This document shows, in pieces, positions 31,908 through 32,547 of a DNA stretch of 32,547 nt (within the stretch, counting starts at the first letter, position 1; each line of letters begins with the position of its first letter). A model generated the notes under the pieces. That model was given only the letters and a program-made list of their open reading frames with translations. It was not told the DNA's origin and ran no database searches. This DNA is from Ignavibacteria bacterium. Its GTDB lineage: Bacteria > Bacteroidota > Ignavibacteria > Tepidaquicellales > Tepidaquicellaceae. The translations under genes and the position numbers were made by a program. The stretch is taken from positions 284 through 32,830 of the forward strand of contig JAEUSI010000023.1 of assembly GCA_016788375.1 (NCBI GenBank), written 5' to 3'.

Positions 31908-32547
31908 TTAAAAAGAATTCAGTGAATCAAGCTTTCTTATGGAATTTTCGTCAGCAGGATTTAAATCAATAACTTTTTTCAGATATATTTTAGACTTTTC
32001 TGTATCTCCTGTTTTCATGTAAAATCCCGCAAGTCCGTTTAATGCATTCAGATTTTTCTCGTCATAACTTAATGCTTCAAGAAAACTTCTTTCTTCGGCA
32101 TCTTCATTCTTTAATTCCGAATAACACATGGCTATGTTATTCAGAAATCCCGATTTTACGGAAGAATCCGTATTCAGCTTTAACAGTTCTTTTAAATCCT
32201 TTATCGCCTCCTCATATTTTTTTTCCGTATAAAACTGGTACGACCTGCTCTGAAGCAGCTTAATCCTTTGATTTCTTGAATTTTCACCGCCGTCGAAATT
32301 TTCCGGTATAAGTCCGTCTCCGATATTTTCCCCTTTCTTCAAATTTTCCAGAATTGCAGCCGATTCCTTGTAATTCGGAGCAACAGTCTGCAGTTTCTCA
32401 AGCATCAATACAGCCTGAGTTTTTTTCCCCTGCATATTGTAAACAGTTGCAAGCTGAAAATATCCGTCTGGCGCCAGCGAATCCAGCATTATTCCCTTTT
32501 TGAATTTAATTTCGGCTGAATCAAGATTTCCTTTTATAAGATAAACC
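31908..32547 (-). CDS. TPR-repeat protein, 5' end beyond the window
   Basis: The frame is open to the right edge, so the protein begins outside the window. The ATG at 32489 lies inside a TPR unit and is not the likely start. About 212 residues are visible, with at least four TPR-like helix pairs, for example YFQLATVYNMQGKKTQAVLM, then a later block FLNNIAMCYSELKNEDAEER, and NALNGLAGFYMKTGDTEKSK. A spacer with Gly/Asn/Glu-rich sequence separates the first from the later repeats. It is upstream of paralog 2 on the same strand, 253 bases apart. TPR proteins often act in assembly or secretion complexes, but no specific role can be read here. Whether it is exported cannot be judged without the N-terminus. 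Confidence 0.82.
   Translation of the reverse strand, partial: VYLIKGNLDSAEIKFKKGIMLDSLAPDGYFQLATVYNMQGKKTQAVLMLEKLQTVAPNYKESAAILENLKKGENIGDGLIPENFDGGENSRNQRIKLLQSRSYQFYTEKKYEEAIKDLKELLKLNTDSSVKSGFLNNIAMCYSELKNEDAEERSFLEALSYDEKNLNALNGLAGFYMKTGDTEKSKIYLKKVIDLNPADENSIRKLDSLNSF

Overview
The window looks like a chromosomal segment from a low-GC, Gram-negative member of the Bacteroidota/Chlorobi group, most likely Ignavibacteria-like. This is inferred from four things. Two giant secreted beta-helix proteins end in dockerin-like loops, a type I associate with this group. A sigma54-type activator directly precedes an lptE lipoprotein gene, as in many Bacteroidota. Candidate promoter boxes match TAnnTTTG. 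Most genes lack a Shine-Dalgarno (SD) sequence. No rRNA, tRNA, CRISPR array, IS element or phage gene was seen.

Layout. Bases 1-1538 hold the tail of an unknown gene and a membrane protein with an internal duplication. Bases 1542-6068 hold a nucleic-acid-use region: comEC (minus) diverges from a pyrimidine-nucleoside phosphorylase gene that is coupled to a thermonuclease lipoprotein gene. Bases 6178-11358 hold tightly packed metG, folP and copA. Bases 11371-18856 form an envelope and polysaccharide region. It has a minus-strand operon (GT-C membrane glycosyltransferase, nucleotide-sugar epimerase, GT2 transferase) and a divergent plus-strand operon (sigma54 activator, lptE, CslA-like GT2 synthase, TPR protein). 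Bases 18853-21417 hold rqcH and, upstream of it, a NYN/OST-HTH RNA-binding nuclease gene, separated by a terminator hairpin. Bases 21547-31654 hold two tandem paralogous surface proteins of 1488 and 1748 aa. The window ends inside a TPR gene.

The most distinctive part is the giant-protein pair. Both genes have a strong SD, an RNA hairpin that overlaps the SD, a homologous terminator, a conserved central segment and a nearly identical charged C-terminal tail. They look like a tandem duplication of a complete transcription unit whose N-terminal halves have since diverged. The tail is not a classical T9SS sorting domain and could be an undescribed anchoring or sorting signal. The NYN/OST-HTH gene beside rqcH is the second most interesting point, because it could be an mRNA-cleaving partner of ribosome-associated quality control.

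Everything here was read by eye. Family assignments rest on visible motifs, not on database searches.
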